In this document: positions 36,149 through 46,007 of the stretch, in pieces
How the letters are laid out: every line of letters starts with the position of its first letter
How positions within the stretch are numbered: the stretch's first letter is position 1
Source: Pandoraea sputorum
GTDB taxonomy: Bacteria > Pseudomonadota > Gammaproteobacteria > Burkholderiales > Burkholderiaceae
DNA: 64,000 nucleotides
Direction of reading: 5' to 3'
NCBI RefSeq assembly: GCF_000814845.2
Contig: NZ_CP010431.2
Location: 4,278,001-4,342,000 of the forward strand
Program-made: the position numbers and the translations under genes
The notes under the pieces: generated by a model
What the model was told of the DNA's origin: nothing
The model's input: the letters and a program-made list of their open reading frames with translations, nothing else
Databases searched by the model: none

Positions 36149-37876
36149 ATGAAAAACCCAACCTTCACTAAAGCGCTCTTAGCGACAGCTCTGAGCTGCG
36201 CGCTGTTCAACGTTCACGCGGCATCGCAGGCACCGGTCGGCGCGCAGAACGGCATGGTCGTGACGGCCCAGCACCTCGCCTCGAAAGTCGGCGTCGACGT
36301 GCTCAAGGCCGGCGGCAATGCCGTCGACGCAGCGGTCGCGGTCGGTTACGCGCTCGCCGTGGTGTACCCCGCAGCGGGCAACATCGGCGGCGGCGGCTTC
36401 ATGACGATCCAGCTCGCAGACGGCCGCAAGACCTTCCTCGACTTCCGTGAAAAGGCCCCGCTCGCTGCAACGGCCAACATGTACCTCGACAAGGACGGCA
36501 ACGTCATCAAGGGCGCCTCGACGACCGGTTATCTGGCCGTCGGCGTCCCGGGCAGCGTGTCCGGTATGGAATACGCGCGCGAGAAGTACGGTACGAAGAC
36601 GCGTCAGCAACTGCTCGCACCGGCCATCACGCTCGCCGACAAGGGTTTCGTGCTCGATCAGGGCGACGTCGACATGCTGTGGACGTCCACCAAGGACTTC
36701 GAGAAAGACCGCGCCAACTCGGGCGCCATCTTCCTGAACAAGGGCCAACCTTTCCAGCCGGGCGAACGCCTCGTGCAGAAGGACCTCGCCCGCACGCTCA
36801 AGCTGATCAGCGCCAAGGGCACCGACGGCTTCTACAAGGGTGAAGTTGCCGACAAGCTGGTGGCATCGATGAAGGCAGGCGGCGGCATCATCACGCAGGC
36901 CGACCTCGATCAGTACAAGACGCGCGAATTGGCCCCGGTCGAGTGCGACTATCGCGGCTATCACGTGGTGTCGGCACCGCCCCCGAGCTCGGGTGGCGTG
37001 GTGATCTGCGAGATCATGAACATTCTCGAAGGCTACCCGATGAAGGAGCTGGGCTATCACTCGGCTCAGGGCGTGCACTACACCATCGAAGCCATGCGTC
37101 ACGCGTACGTCGACCGCAACAGCTATCTGGGCGACCCGGACTTCGTGAAGAACCCGATCGCACAGTTGCTCGACAAAAACTACGCAGCGAAGATTCGTGC
37201 CGCGATCAACCCGCAAAAGGCTGGCATCTCGCAGGAGATCAAGCCGGGTGTGCCGCCGCATGAAGGCAGCAACACGACGCACTACTCCATCATCGACAAG
37301 GACGGCAACGCCGTATCCGTGACCTACACGCTCAACGACTGGTTCGGTGCGAAGGTCATGGCCAACGGCACGGGCGTGCTGCTCAACGACGAAATGGACG
37401 ACTTCACCTCGAAGGTGGGCGTGCCGAACATGTACGGTCTGATTCAGGGTGAGGCGAACGCCATCGGCCCGGGCCGTCGTCCGCTGTCGTCGATGAGCCC
37501 GACCATCGTCACGAAGGACGGCAAGCCGGTGATGGTTGTCGGCACGCCGGGTGGCAGCCGCATCATCACGGCCACGCTGCTGACGATGCTCAACGTGATC
37601 GACTACGGCATGACGTTGCAGGAAGCCGTCGATGCGCCGCGTTTCCACCAGCAATGGATGCCGGAAGCGACCAACATCGAAGCGTTCGCATTGAGCCCGG
37701 ACACGCAGAAGATCCTGGAAAGCTGGGGCCAGAAGTTCGCGGGCCCGCAACCGGCTAACCACATCGCGGCGATTCTCGTCGGCGCACCGTCGCTCGGCGG
37801 CAAGCCGGTCGGCAAGAACCGCTTCTACGGTGCGAACGACCCGCGTCGCAACACGGGTCTCGCACTCGGGTATTGA
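36149..37876 (+). CDS. ggt: periplasmic gamma-glutamyltranspeptidase
   Basis: 575 residues, the usual bacterial Ggt length. The signal peptide (MKNPTFTKALLATALSCALF, cleavage near VHAA/SQ) sends it to the periplasm. GGNAVDAAVAVGYALAVVYP, NIGGGGFM, the autoprocessing site EGSNTTHYSIID (nucleophile Thr376), the GRRPLSSMSPTIV region and GTPGGSRIITA are all conserved. It would cleave glutathione and gamma-glutamyl peptides outside the inner membrane. A second, unrelated-looking family member lies at 18234 with the ABC importer. It is followed by a strong terminator. Confidence 0.95.
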   Translation: MKNPTFTKALLATALSCALFNVHAASQAPVGAQNGMVVTAQHLASKVGVDVLKAGGNAVDAAVAVGYALAVVYPAAGNIGGGGFMTIQLADGRKTFLDFREKAPLAATANMYLDKDGNVIKGASTTGYLAVGVPGSVSGMEYAREKYGTKTRQQLLAPAITLADKGFVLDQGDVDMLWTSTKDFEKDRANSGAIFLNKGQPFQPGERLVQKDLARTLKLISAKGTDGFYKGEVADKLVASMKAGGGIITQADLDQYKTRELAPVECDYRGYHVVSAPPPSSGGVVICEIMNILEGYPMKELGYHSAQGVHYTIEAMRHAYVDRNSYLGDPDFVKNPIAQLLDKNYAAKIRAAINPQKAGISQEIKPGVPPHEGSNTTHYSIIDKDGNAVSVTYTLNDWFGAKVMANGTGVLLNDEMDDFTSKVGVPNMYGLIQGEANAIGPGRRPLSSMSPTIVTKDGKPVMVVGTPGGSRIITATLLTMLNVIDYGMTLQEAVDAPRFHQQWMPEATNIEAFALSPDTQKILESWGQKFAGPQPANHIAAILVGAPSLGGKPVGKNRFYGANDPRRNTGLALGY

Positions 37877-37920
37877 TGACTGAATGGATTCGGCACCGCG
37901 CCGGATCCGGGTAACGAATG

Positions 37921-37951
37921 AAAAGAGGCCGCAGATGCGGCCTCTTTTTTT
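37921..37951 (+). terminator. Rho-independent terminator after ggt
   Basis: Stem AGAGGCCGC/GCGGCCTCT with loop AGAT followed by seven T. The A-run on the other side lets it serve the convergent metQNI operon too. Confidence 0.92.
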
Positions 37952-37976
37952 GTCGGATGCTGTGCGTCTTCAGTGT

Positions 37977-38621
37977 TCAGCGGCGATGATCCACACGACG
38001 CGCGAGACGCTCCCCCGCAAACTGCACCAACGTCACGAGCGCCACGAGAATCACAATCACGTTGAACATCACACTCGTCTCGTAACGCTCATAGCCATAC
38101 CGTACGGCGAGATCACCAAGACCGCCCGCCCCGACCGCGCCCGCCATTGCCGAAGCGCCGACCATCGCAATCACCGTCACCGTCGCACCGCCGAGAATGG
38201 CGGGCAACGCTTCGGGCAATAGCACGTGACGCACGATATGCCACCGACGGCAGCCCATCGCGCGCGCCGCTTCGATCAGTCCCGGATCGATCTCGCGCAA
38301 GCCGACTTGCGTCACCCGCGCGAAGAATGGAATCAGATGAACGGCAAGCGGCACCACGGCGGCCCATGTGCCCATCGTCGTGCCGACAATCCAGCGCGTG
38401 ACCGGCAACAACGCCACCAGCAGGATGATGAACGGGACCGCGCGGAACAGATTCACGACGACCGACAACGCACGGTTGAAGCGCGGACGCGGGACCAACC
38501 CGCCCGGTGCGGTGATCACCAGCACAATGGCGATCAGCATGCCCACCGCAAAGACGATGGCGCACGCGCTCGTGACCATTAGCAACGTTTCGCCGAAGGC
38601 GCGCAGATATTTGTCGAGCAT
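37977..38621 (-). CDS. metI: D/L-methionine ABC transporter permease
   Basis: 214 residues, five TM helices. MetI signatures: FRAVPFIILLVALLPVTRWI, the coupling segment DPGLIEAARAMGCRRWHIVRH and the C-terminal AGAVGAGGLGDLAVRYGYERY. The ATG at 38621 lies 16 bp past the metN stop. It is the third gene of metQNI. Confidence 0.94.
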   Translation of the reverse strand: MLDKYLRAFGETLLMVTSACAIVFAVGMLIAIVLVITAPGGLVPRPRFNRALSVVVNLFRAVPFIILLVALLPVTRWIVGTTMGTWAAVVPLAVHLIPFFARVTQVGLREIDPGLIEAARAMGCRRWHIVRHVLLPEALPAILGGATVTVIAMVGASAMAGAVGAGGLGDLAVRYGYERYETSVMFNVIVILVALVTLVQFAGERLARRVDHRR

Positions 38622-38637
38622 AGCGATTCCGTAGGAA

Positions 38638-39504
38638 TTAGACGGCCTGGGCCTGATGGCGCTGCGCACTTTGCGCGAGGCGTCCCTGCCAGGCGTGTTG
38701 CAACGGGCGTAGCAGCGCACGCGTCGCTTCGGCCAGCGGGTTCGCGAAGACTTCGTCGACCGGACCGAGCTCGGCGATGCATCCCTGATCGAGCACCAGT
38801 ACGCGGTCGCAAGCCTGATGGATTACCCCCATGTCGTGCGTGATGAGGACAACCGTCAGGCCAAATTCGCGCTGGACGTCGCGCAACAACGAGAGAATCG
38901 AATCGGTCGTCTCGGGGTCGAGTGCAGACGTCGCTTCGTCGCACAGCAGAATTTCGGGGCGATGCACCAGCGCACGCGCGATCCCCACGCGTTGCTTTTG
39001 TCCGCCGGAGAGCATGGCGGGATAGGCGTCGGCCTTGCCCGACAGTCCCACGAGCGCTAATAGCTCATTCACGCGCGGCGCGATTTGTGCTTTCGGCACG
39101 CCCGCAACACGCAGCGGCAGCGCCACGTTTTCGAAGACAGTCTTCGCCGACAACAAGTTGAAGTGCTGGAAGATCATGCCGATGCGTCGACGCAGGCCGA
39201 CCAGCGCCGCTTCGTCGAGCGACGCCACGTCGACGCCATCCACCTTGACGTGTCCCGTGCTCGGCAACTCCAGCGCGTTGATCGTGCGCAGCAGCGTAGA
39301 CTTGCCTGCGCCGCTGCGTCCGATGATGCCGAAGCTCTCACCACGATGCACGGCGAACGCGATGTCCTGCAACGCCGCACTCGACGCCCCGGGGTAAATC
39401 TTGCCGAGTCCGTCGAAGGTGATGTGTGCGACTTCGCGCGCTGCCGCCGTGGGCAAGCGGGTCACCGTGGTCGTGGGCGCGGTGGAAGTGTGCCGGGTTG
39501 TCAT
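38638..39504 (-). CDS. metN: D/L-methionine ABC transporter ATPase
   Basis: 288 residues. Walker [14 protein letters not shown]-loop MIFQHFNLL, signature [15 protein letters not shown], Walker [17 protein letters not shown] and H-loop ITHDMGV. The ATG at 39504 follows GAGGA. It is shorter than E. coli MetN (343) because the C-terminal methionine-sensing (C2/ACT-like) domain is largely missing: after the H-loop only about 65 residues remain. It therefore may lack transinhibition by methionine. A roughly 30-residue Thr/Ala-rich extension precedes the ABC domain. Confidence 0.9.
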   Translation of the reverse strand: MTTRHTSTAPTTTVTRLPTAAAREVAHITFDGLGKIYPGASSAALQDIAFAVHRGESFGIIGRSGAGKSTLLRTINALELPSTGHVKVDGVDVASLDEAALVGLRRRIGMIFQHFNLLSAKTVFENVALPLRVAGVPKAQIAPRVNELLALVGLSGKADAYPAMLSGGQKQRVGIARALVHRPEILLCDEATSALDPETTDSILSLLRDVQREFGLTVVLITHDMGVIHQACDRVLVLDQGCIAELGPVDEVFANPLAEATRALLRPLQHAWQGRLAQSAQRHQAQAV

Positions 39505-39542
39505 CGACGGGGTCCTCGAAAATGAGACTGGAGAGTGGGGGA

Positions 39543-40373
39543 TCAGAACGCCGGGACGACCGAACCCTGATACTTCGCCTCGATGAACTTGCGCACTTCT
39601 TCCGATTGATAGGCCTTCACGAGGGGCGCGACCCACGGCGCGTTCTTGTCCTTTTCGCGCACGGCAATGATGTTGACGTAAGGATTGTTCTCGCGCTTCT
39701 CGACCGCGATGCCATCGCGCGTCGCGATCAGCCCTGCCTGATACGCGAAGCTGTTGACGATGGCCGACGCGTCGACGTCCGGCAGCGAGCGCGCCAGCAC
39801 GACCGATGCGCTTTCGATGAACTGAAGCTTGCGCGGGTTGGCCGTAACGTCCGAGAGCGTGGCCGTGCCGGTGTACGGGTCGAAGCCGTCGCGCAGCTTG
39901 ATGAGACCGTGATCGCGCAGGATCACGAGCGCGCGGGTCTGATTGCTCGGGTCGTTCGGCAGGCCGATCTTCGCGCCTTCGGGCAGCGATTCGAGCGACT
40001 TGTACTTCTTCGAATAGAACGCGATGGGCGAGATCAGCGTGTCGCCGACCGACACAAGCTTGTAGCCGCGTTGCTTGATCTGGTCGCGCAGGAACGGAAT
40101 GTGCTGGAACGAATTGGCGTCGAGATCGCCGTTGTTCAGCGCTTCGTTCGGACTGGCCGTGCCGCTCACCACCACGGATTCGACGTTCAGGCCGCGCGAT
40201 TTCGCGACCTTCGTGACCACTTCCCAAATCTCTTCGTCGACACCGCCGCGCACGCCGACCTTAAGCGGTTTGTCGGCAGCAAAGGCGCTCGCCGAGCCCA
40301 ACGTGCCGAGCGAGCCGATGGCCAGTGCGAGCGAGAGACTACCGAGCAGACGAAACAATTGACGGCGTTGCAT
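39543..40373 (-). CDS. metQ: methionine-binding protein
   Basis: 276 residues of the NlpA/MetQ family. The signal peptide ends at SASAFAAD without a lipobox Cys, so unlike E. coli MetQ it should be a soluble periplasmic protein. [34 protein letters not shown] and [12 protein letters not shown] match MetQ. ATG follows AAGGGG. It is the first gene of metQNI; the 331 bp up to the next gene (40374-40704) contain no recognisable riboswitch or gene. Confidence 0.93.
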   Translation of the reverse strand: MQRRQLFRLLGSLSLALAIGSLGTLGSASAFAADKPLKVGVRGGVDEEIWEVVTKVAKSRGLNVESVVVSGTASPNEALNNGDLDANSFQHIPFLRDQIKQRGYKLVSVGDTLISPIAFYSKKYKSLESLPEGAKIGLPNDPSNQTRALVILRDHGLIKLRDGFDPYTGTATLSDVTANPRKLQFIESASVVLARSLPDVDASAIVNSFAYQAGLIATRDGIAVEKRENNPYVNIIAVREKDKNAPWVAPLVKAYQSEEVRKFIEAKYQGSVVPAF

Positions 40374-40704
40374 GACGAATTCCCCTTGGATAGTCGATAT
40401 AGGTGAGGCCGATTCAGGCGAGCGCTCAGTCTAGGAAGTGGGGGCCAGCAGCGTCCAATAACCAATTGCGCAAAGCTAAGTCGCCAGGGGGCGCAGAGCA
40501 TTCGTATGCTGAAGGTTCTGCACTTGTAACTTTTTGTAATACGTCGCCGACAAACTCAGGAACTCCTCCTCTGACCGCCGTCCAACAGGTTTCCCCGTGG
40601 ATTGCGTCTATCTCTCGTGTGGCGGTTGCCGTCGCGCGCGCAGAGCATTTTTTGTTCGACGCACATCGCTTTCTCGTCCCTTCTCTCTACGGAACCGCGC
40701 GAAG

Positions 40705-41994
40705 ATGTCTGCCCTGTGGTACCCGCTGCTCAGCCCGTCCCTGCCCCGCCTTTACCGTATGCCACCACGTGCGATTGCCATTGCGCGCCTCGTGCTGTTC
40801 GGCGTCATTCTGCTCATCGCGGGACTGCCGGTGAGCGACGCCCTCGCCGCGAACGCGCATCAGACGAGCACAGGCAAGCGTCGGCATGACGCCGTCAAGA
40901 AGAAGAAAACGGTGGCGAAAAAGGCGAAGGCCGCACCGCAGCGCAAGGCGACGGCAGCGAGCACGTCGCGCAAGCGTGCGGCGACTCACGCGGCAAAGGG
41001 CCGCACAAGTCGTACCGCGAAAAAGGCGACACCGCCGCGTCGCGCCAAGGTGACGAAGTCCACGGCGAAGCGATCGCCGACGGTCGCGCGGCGCAAGGCC
41101 GTGCCGAAGGCTGCTGTGGCGATGGGGGCCTCGGCAGGCGCTACGGCCGCAACTGCGACGAAACCAGGAGAAACGGCGGTGGTATCAGCCCAAGTGAGCA
41201 CTGACGCCAAACCCAGGCTGCTTGCCCGTTGCGGCTTCACGTCGGCATCGCGCAAACGACTGTTCTCGAAGGCGGTGTACATCGTCGACGAGAAAACGCA
41301 TACGCCGCTGTTTGCCCTGAATGCGGATCAGGTGCGCCCCATCGCGTCACTCTCGAAGCTGATGACGGCCGTTGTCTGGCTCGACAGCGGCCCGGCCATG
41401 CGCGCGCCGCTCACGGTCACGAATGCGGATCTCGACACGCTGAAGTTCACGCATTCACGTCTGGCCGTGGGCTCTACGCTCTCTCGCGCCAACATGCTGC
41501 ACATCTCGCTGATGGCCTCCGAGAACCGTGCGGCCGCCGCACTGAGTCGTGACTATCCGGGCGGGCGGCCCGCGTTTATCTCGGCAATGAACGCCAAGGC
41601 ACGTTTGCTCAACATGCCCAATACGCGTTTTGAAAACGCCACGGGGCTTTCGCCGCGCAATGTGTCGACAGCGCGTGAACTAGCGCGGTTGGTGCGCGCG
41701 TCGAACGGCTATCCGCTGATTCGCCGCTACTCGATCGATCATCAGCAGTTGGTGCCCACTGGCAAGGGACAGTTGCAATACGTCAATACCAACCGATTGG
41801 TACGCTACGGCAAGGTGCACGCCAGTGTGCAGAAGACGGGCTTCATCAACGAGTCCGGGCACAACATGGTGATGCGAGTGATGGTGCACAAGACGCGTCC
41901 AGTAATTGTGACGATGCTCGGCAGCGACACCCCCGAAGGGTCACGCCTCGATGGCGTTCGCATCGCGCATTGGTTGTCGTGCTCGCTGCGTTGA
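40705..41994 (+). CDS. pbpG: D-alanyl-D-alanine endopeptidase, PbpG type, with Lys/Ala-rich insert
   Basis: 429 residues from the ATG at 40705 (40759 is an alternative that still includes the TM/signal RAIAIARLVLFGVILLIAGL). About 100 residues of Lys/Arg/Ala/Thr-rich sequence (repeats like KKKKTVAKKAKAAPQRKATA) precede the S11 peptidase domain with SLSK (nucleophile Ser), SEN and KTG motifs. PbpG cleaves DD-crosslinks in peptidoglycan. The basic insert looks like histone-H1-type tails and would be periplasmic, perhaps binding anionic wall polymers. Ends 80 bp before the convergent efflux gene. Confidence 0.85.
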   Translation: MSALWYPLLSPSLPRLYRMPPRAIAIARLVLFGVILLIAGLPVSDALAANAHQTSTGKRRHDAVKKKKTVAKKAKAAPQRKATAASTSRKRAATHAAKGRTSRTAKKATPPRRAKVTKSTAKRSPTVARRKAVPKAAVAMGASAGATAATATKPGETAVVSAQVSTDAKPRLLARCGFTSASRKRLFSKAVYIVDEKTHTPLFALNADQVRPIASLSKLMTAVVWLDSGPAMRAPLTVTNADLDTLKFTHSRLAVGSTLSRANMLHISLMASENRAAAALSRDYPGGRPAFISAMNAKARLLNMPNTRFENATGLSPRNVSTARELARLVRASNGYPLIRRYSIDHQQLVPTGKGQLQYVNTNRLVRYGKVHASVQKTGFINESGHNMVMRVMVHKTRPVIVTMLGSDTPEGSRLDGVRIAHWLSCSLR

Positions 41995-42011
41995 GCTCAC
42001 ATCGCGCCGCG

Positions 42012-42046
42012 AGAAAAAACGCGCGCTCACCCGTGGGTGAGCGCGC
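42012..42046 (-). terminator. strong hairpin terminator for efflux pump gene
   Basis: Stem GCGCGCTCACCC (42021-42032) and GGGTGAGCGCGC (42035-42046) with a GT loop; on the minus strand it is followed closely by six T, so it terminates the efflux gene. Confidence 0.85.
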
Positions 42047-42074
42047 GCTTCGGTAACGATGCATGCAGGGGCAG

Positions 42075-43589
42075 TTAGTGCTTACGTGCGTGCCAGCGTC
42101 CCCAGATGGCCGTGGCGAAGAGCAGGAACGCGCCTGCGCCGATCACGGCGTCGAACCCATGATTGAACGCGGTGTTAGAGAGCGTCGCCAGCGCATCGGC
42201 GGCCATCGGCGGCAAGTGCTCAGCCACGATCTGCGCTTCGTCGAGGCTGTCGCGCACGGTGTCCGGAAGCGTCGCGACTTGCGGCACATCCATCGAACGG
42301 CCGTAGACGAACGTCAGCAGGCTCCCCATGAAGGTCACGCCCAGCGCACCGCCGAGTTCGTACGAAACCTCTTCGACCGACGCTGCCATCCCGGCGCGCT
42401 CAGGCGGTGCGCTCTGCATGATCGTGCTCGACGCCGCCGTCATGGTCGCACCGACGCCAACACCGAGCGTCGCCAGTGCCAGTGCCGACAACAGCAGGCC
42501 CGAGTCACGCAGGATCAGATAACCGGCCATGCCCACGGCCGACGTCAGCAAAGAGATGAACAGCATCCGCGCGCTGCCCGTGCGGGGGAGCATGCGTCCG
42601 GCAATCGGTCCCGCGACGAAGGCGGCGATCGATAACGGCATGCCCGCCCATCCGGCTTCCAGCGGCGAGTAGCCCAGCGTCAGTTGCAGACGCTGACTGA
42701 ACACCAGTTGCATGCCGATCAGAGCCGCCGCAGCCATCAGTGCCGCCGCCACCGCACCGGCGAACACCGGATTACGGAACAACGTGAAGTCGAGCAACGG
42801 ATGCGCGCTGCGCTGCTGGCGTTTGACGAACGCCCACAAGAACGCGACGCCCACGACAACTGCAATGGCGACCGTCGCCCAGTCGGGGGACAGCTTGCCC
42901 GCGCTCTTGATCGCGTACGTCACGCCGATCAGACCGACCATGAAGAGCAACGAGCCGAACCAGTCCCACGGTTGCGACGACGTCGCACCGCCCTTCGGAA
43001 TCAGCCACCAGGCCACAGGCAAAGCGATCAGCACGATCGGGACGTTGATCAGGAAAACCGAGCCCCACCAGAAGTGTTCGAGCAGTGCGCCACCGACAAT
43101 CGGGCCGAACGCCGCTCCACCTGACGCCACCGACGCCCAGATACCGATAGCGAGCGCCTGCTCACGGGGATCAGCAAACGTCAGGCGAATCAGCGACAGC
43201 GTGGCGGGCATCATCATGGCCGCACCGACCCCGAGGAAACCTCGGGCGACGATCAGGACGTTGGCGCTCGGTGCAAAGGCGGCGGCGAGCGACGCCACGC
43301 CGAAGACGACCAGACCGGCGAGAAACAGTTGCTTGTGGCCCAGACGGTCGCCGAGCGTGCCCATGCCGAGCAACAGGCCCGAGACCACAAGGGCGTAGGC
43401 GTTGACGATCCACAGCTTGGCGGAGGCCGTCGCTGCCAGATCGTGGGTCAGACGCGGCAGTGCCGTATAGAGCACCGTCATGTCGATCACGATGAGCAGC
43501 AGCGCCACCGACACGACGGCCAGCACCAGCCAACGGCGTGCACCGCTCGCATGAGGTACCGGATGTGTTGAGGTGTGCAGACTGGACAT
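42075..43589 (-). CDS. 14-TM MFS drug efflux pump (SmvA/QacA type)
   Basis: 504 residues, DHA2 family. Motif D1 VIDMTVLYTALPRLTHDL, motif A GTLGDRLGHKQLFLAG, motif C-like region AFGPIVGGALLEHFWWGSVFLINVP and 14 predicted TM helices. SmvA-like pumps export quaternary ammonium compounds and methyl viologen. The ATG follows AAAGGAG. A 9 bp direct repeat lies about 40 bp upstream and no regulator gene adjoins. The start of the OPT gene is 336 bp away, divergent. Confidence 0.88.
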   Translation of the reverse strand: MSSLHTSTHPVPHASGARRWLVLAVVSVALLLIVIDMTVLYTALPRLTHDLAATASAKLWIVNAYALVVSGLLLGMGTLGDRLGHKQLFLAGLVVFGVASLAAAFAPSANVLIVARGFLGVGAAMMMPATLSLIRLTFADPREQALAIGIWASVASGGAAFGPIVGGALLEHFWWGSVFLINVPIVLIALPVAWWLIPKGGATSSQPWDWFGSLLFMVGLIGVTYAIKSAGKLSPDWATVAIAVVVGVAFLWAFVKRQQRSAHPLLDFTLFRNPVFAGAVAAALMAAAALIGMQLVFSQRLQLTLGYSPLEAGWAGMPLSIAAFVAGPIAGRMLPRTGSARMLFISLLTSAVGMAGYLILRDSGLLLSALALATLGVGVGATMTAASSTIMQSAPPERAGMAASVEEVSYELGGALGVTFMGSLLTFVYGRSMDVPQVATLPDTVRDSLDEAQIVAEHLPPMAADALATLSNTAFNHGFDAVIGAGAFLLFATAIWGRWHARKH

Positions 43590-43925
43590 CGGAAAAGCTC
43601 CTTTCCTTTTTGGTGCGTAACTTCCGTTGGGTCCATTTGGTCCATTTGGTCCGACGGGGTTACGTACTGGCTTTATTTCTAGGGAAAACCCGCATCATCC
43701 ATCAATAAATCGATTGAGAAAAGTTGGATTCCATCTGATAAGTGGATGGATTTGAAAGGTTTTTCCGTTTAACGACCATCCGACGCGGATGCTGACGATC
43801 TGGCGGGTGATAGGGTCAGATTCGAACGGTCGTTCTAGTGCGCTCGTCAAGACTGGCGGTGCACCACGCAGGCGCATACAATCTGCGCCACATTCCCATT
43901 GGGCGAAAATCCCCCCTATTCGTAC
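43590..43925. other. divergent intergenic region, 336 bp
   Basis: Holds the direct repeat GGTCCATTT (two full copies and a partial, 43629-43651) near the efflux gene start. The remainder is AT-richer and shows no gene. The OPT start at 43926 lacks a clear ribosome site. Confidence 0.5.
43629..43651. repeat. 9 bp direct repeat upstream of efflux gene
   Basis: GGTCCATTT GGTCCATTT GGTCC. A repeat of this period close to a drug-pump promoter could be a regulator site or slipped-strand region. Confidence 0.5.
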
Positions 43926-46007
43926 ATGGCATCTCATCCGACCCGAATTCCCGACGCCGTCTCGCTCCCCGAGTTGACGGTACGCGGCATGATCCTGGGC
44001 GCACTGATCACCGTAGTGTTCACCGCCTCCAACGTTTACCTCGGCCTAAAGGTCGGTCTCACGTTCTCGTCCTCCATTCCTGCTGCCGTGATTTCGATGG
44101 CGGTACTCCGCGCGCTGCGTGGCGGCAACATCCTCGAGAACAACATGGTGCAGACGCAGGCGTCTGCGGCCGGCACGCTCTCATCGATCATCTTTGTGCT
44201 GCCCGGCTTGCTGATGATCGGACACTGGCAGGGCTTTCCGTTTGGCCTGACGTTGGCGATCTGTGCGTCCGGCGGCATTCTTGGCGTGCTGTTCACGATT
44301 CCGCTGCGTCGCGCGATGGTCGTCGACAGTGACTTGCCGTATCCGGAAGGCGTGGCGGCGGCGGAGATCCTGCGCGTCGGCAGTGAAGGGGACGAGGGCA
44401 CGTCGTCTACCAATGCAAAAGCATCGACGGGTAACGAAGCGAGCGGTGTGCGAGAGATTGCCTTCGGCGGGATCGTCTCGGCGCTGTTCGCGTTTGCAAC
44501 GGCGGGCCTGAAGATCCTAGGCGAGAGCATTACCGCGTGGATCCCGGCGGGCGCTGCGGTCTTTCGTCTGACGACCGGCTTCTCGCTCGCGTTGATCGGT
44601 GCCGGTTATCTCATCGGCATCGTGTCGGGGCTGGCGATTTTGCTGGGTGCAGTGCTTACATGGGGCGTTGCGGTACCGGTGCTCACCGCTATCACGCCGA
44701 ATCCCGATGGGCTGGCGATGGCTGCTTTCGCGAATGGGCTGTGGCAACACAAGGTCCGATTCATCGGGGCAGGTGTGATCGGCGTGGCGGCTATCTGGAC
44801 ACTGATCACGCTGGCAAAGCCGATGGTCGATGGCGTGAAGACGTCGTTCGCGGCGTTGGGCAAGGCGCGTGGCGCGCGGGGTAAGTCGGGTAATGGACAG
44901 GCGCCAGGTCGCACGGAGCAGGATCTGTCCCCGTACTGGGTGATCGGTCTCACGTTGCTGTGCGTGGCGGTGTGGGTCGTGACGTTCGGTGTGTTCCTCG
45001 CGGATGCGCCGCTCTCGTTCGGCGGTATCGCGACGTTGGTGATTTGCAGCGTGGTGTTCGCCGTGGTCTTCGGCTTTCTGGTCGCGGCGGCATGTGGCTA
45101 CATGGCGGGACTGGTGGGATCGTCTGCCAGTCCGATTTCGGGTATCGGCATCGTGGCGGTGGTGTTGGTGTCACTGCTGATTCTGAGCGTCAGTCAGGCG
45201 AGCGGGCTACTCGATACGGCTGGCGGCAGCAAGCTCGCGATTGCGTTGGCGCTCTTCACGACGGCTGCGGTCATCGCCATTGCCACGATTTCCAACGACA
45301 ACCTGCAGGATCTGAAGACGGGTTGGCTGGTGGGCGCGACGCCGTGGCGTCAGCAGGTGGCGCTGTTGGTGGGTTGTGTCGTGGGTGCAGCGGTGATTCC
45401 GCCGGTGCTGAACCTGCTGTACAACGCATATGGGTTCACCGATGCGCTGCCGCGCGCCGGGATGGACCCGTCTCAGGCGCTATCGGCGCCGCAGGCGATT
45501 CTCATGACGGCGATTGCCAAGGGCATCTTCACGCACCAGCTCGACTGGTCGATGCTCGGCATCGGCGCGGTGCTGGGGCTAGCGTTGATTGCGATTGATG
45601 CAGCGTTGGCCAAGCGTGGTGGTGTTGCGCGTGTCCCGGTCATTGCGGTGGGCATCGGTATCTATCTCCCCCCGACGATTGGTTCCGTACTGGTGATCGG
45701 TGCGGTGCTGGGTTGGATTGCACAGCGTGTGTTGAAGGCACGCGCTAAGGCGCAAGGGAAGGACTTCGGACCGTATGCGGAAGCGGCTGAACGACGCGGC
45801 GTGTTGCTGGCATCGGGCCTGATCGTAGGTGAGAGTCTGGTGGGCGTTGCGATGGCGATGGTCGTTGGCTTCACTGGATCCGACGCCCCCCTGGCCATCG
45901 TCGGCAGCAGCTTTGCCCCGACGTCGGAATGGCTTGCCTTGCTGGTCTTCGCAGGCATCTGCATCGTCATCGTCCGCCGAGTCCTGTCGACAACTCGTTC
46001 GGCATGA
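43926..46007 (+). CDS. OPT-family oligopeptide transporter
   Basis: 693 residues with about 15 TM helices. N-terminal LPELTVRGMILGALITVVFT, SNVYLGLKVGLTFSSSIPAAV, DSDLPYPEGVAAAEILRVG and, in the second half, GLVGSSASPISGIGIVAV with ISNDNLQDLKTGWLVGATPW, all typical of bacterial OPT proteins. Substrates in the family include short peptides and metal-chelate complexes; specificity cannot be read. Later part (from about 44500) has lower codon bias toward C than the neighbours. Confidence 0.9.
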   Translation: MASHPTRIPDAVSLPELTVRGMILGALITVVFTASNVYLGLKVGLTFSSSIPAAVISMAVLRALRGGNILENNMVQTQASAAGTLSSIIFVLPGLLMIGHWQGFPFGLTLAICASGGILGVLFTIPLRRAMVVDSDLPYPEGVAAAEILRVGSEGDEGTSSTNAKASTGNEASGVREIAFGGIVSALFAFATAGLKILGESITAWIPAGAAVFRLTTGFSLALIGAGYLIGIVSGLAILLGAVLTWGVAVPVLTAITPNPDGLAMAAFANGLWQHKVRFIGAGVIGVAAIWTLITLAKPMVDGVKTSFAALGKARGARGKSGNGQAPGRTEQDLSPYWVIGLTLLCVAVWVVTFGVFLADAPLSFGGIATLVICSVVFAVVFGFLVAAACGYMAGLVGSSASPISGIGIVAVVLVSLLILSVSQASGLLDTAGGSKLAIALALFTTAAVIAIATISNDNLQDLKTGWLVGATPWRQQVALLVGCVVGAAVIPPVLNLLYNAYGFTDALPRAGMDPSQALSAPQAILMTAIAKGIFTHQLDWSMLGIGAVLGLALIAIDAALAKRGGVARVPVIAVGIGIYLPPTIGSVLVIGAVLGWIAQRVLKARAKAQGKDFGPYAEAAERRGVLLASGLIVGESLVGVAMAMVVGFTGSDAPLAIVGSSFAPTSEWLALLVFAGICIVIVRRVLSTTRSA

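Noticed and set aside
40374..40704. SAM-type riboswitch upstream of metQ
   Set aside because: No SAM-I or SAM-II consensus is visible.
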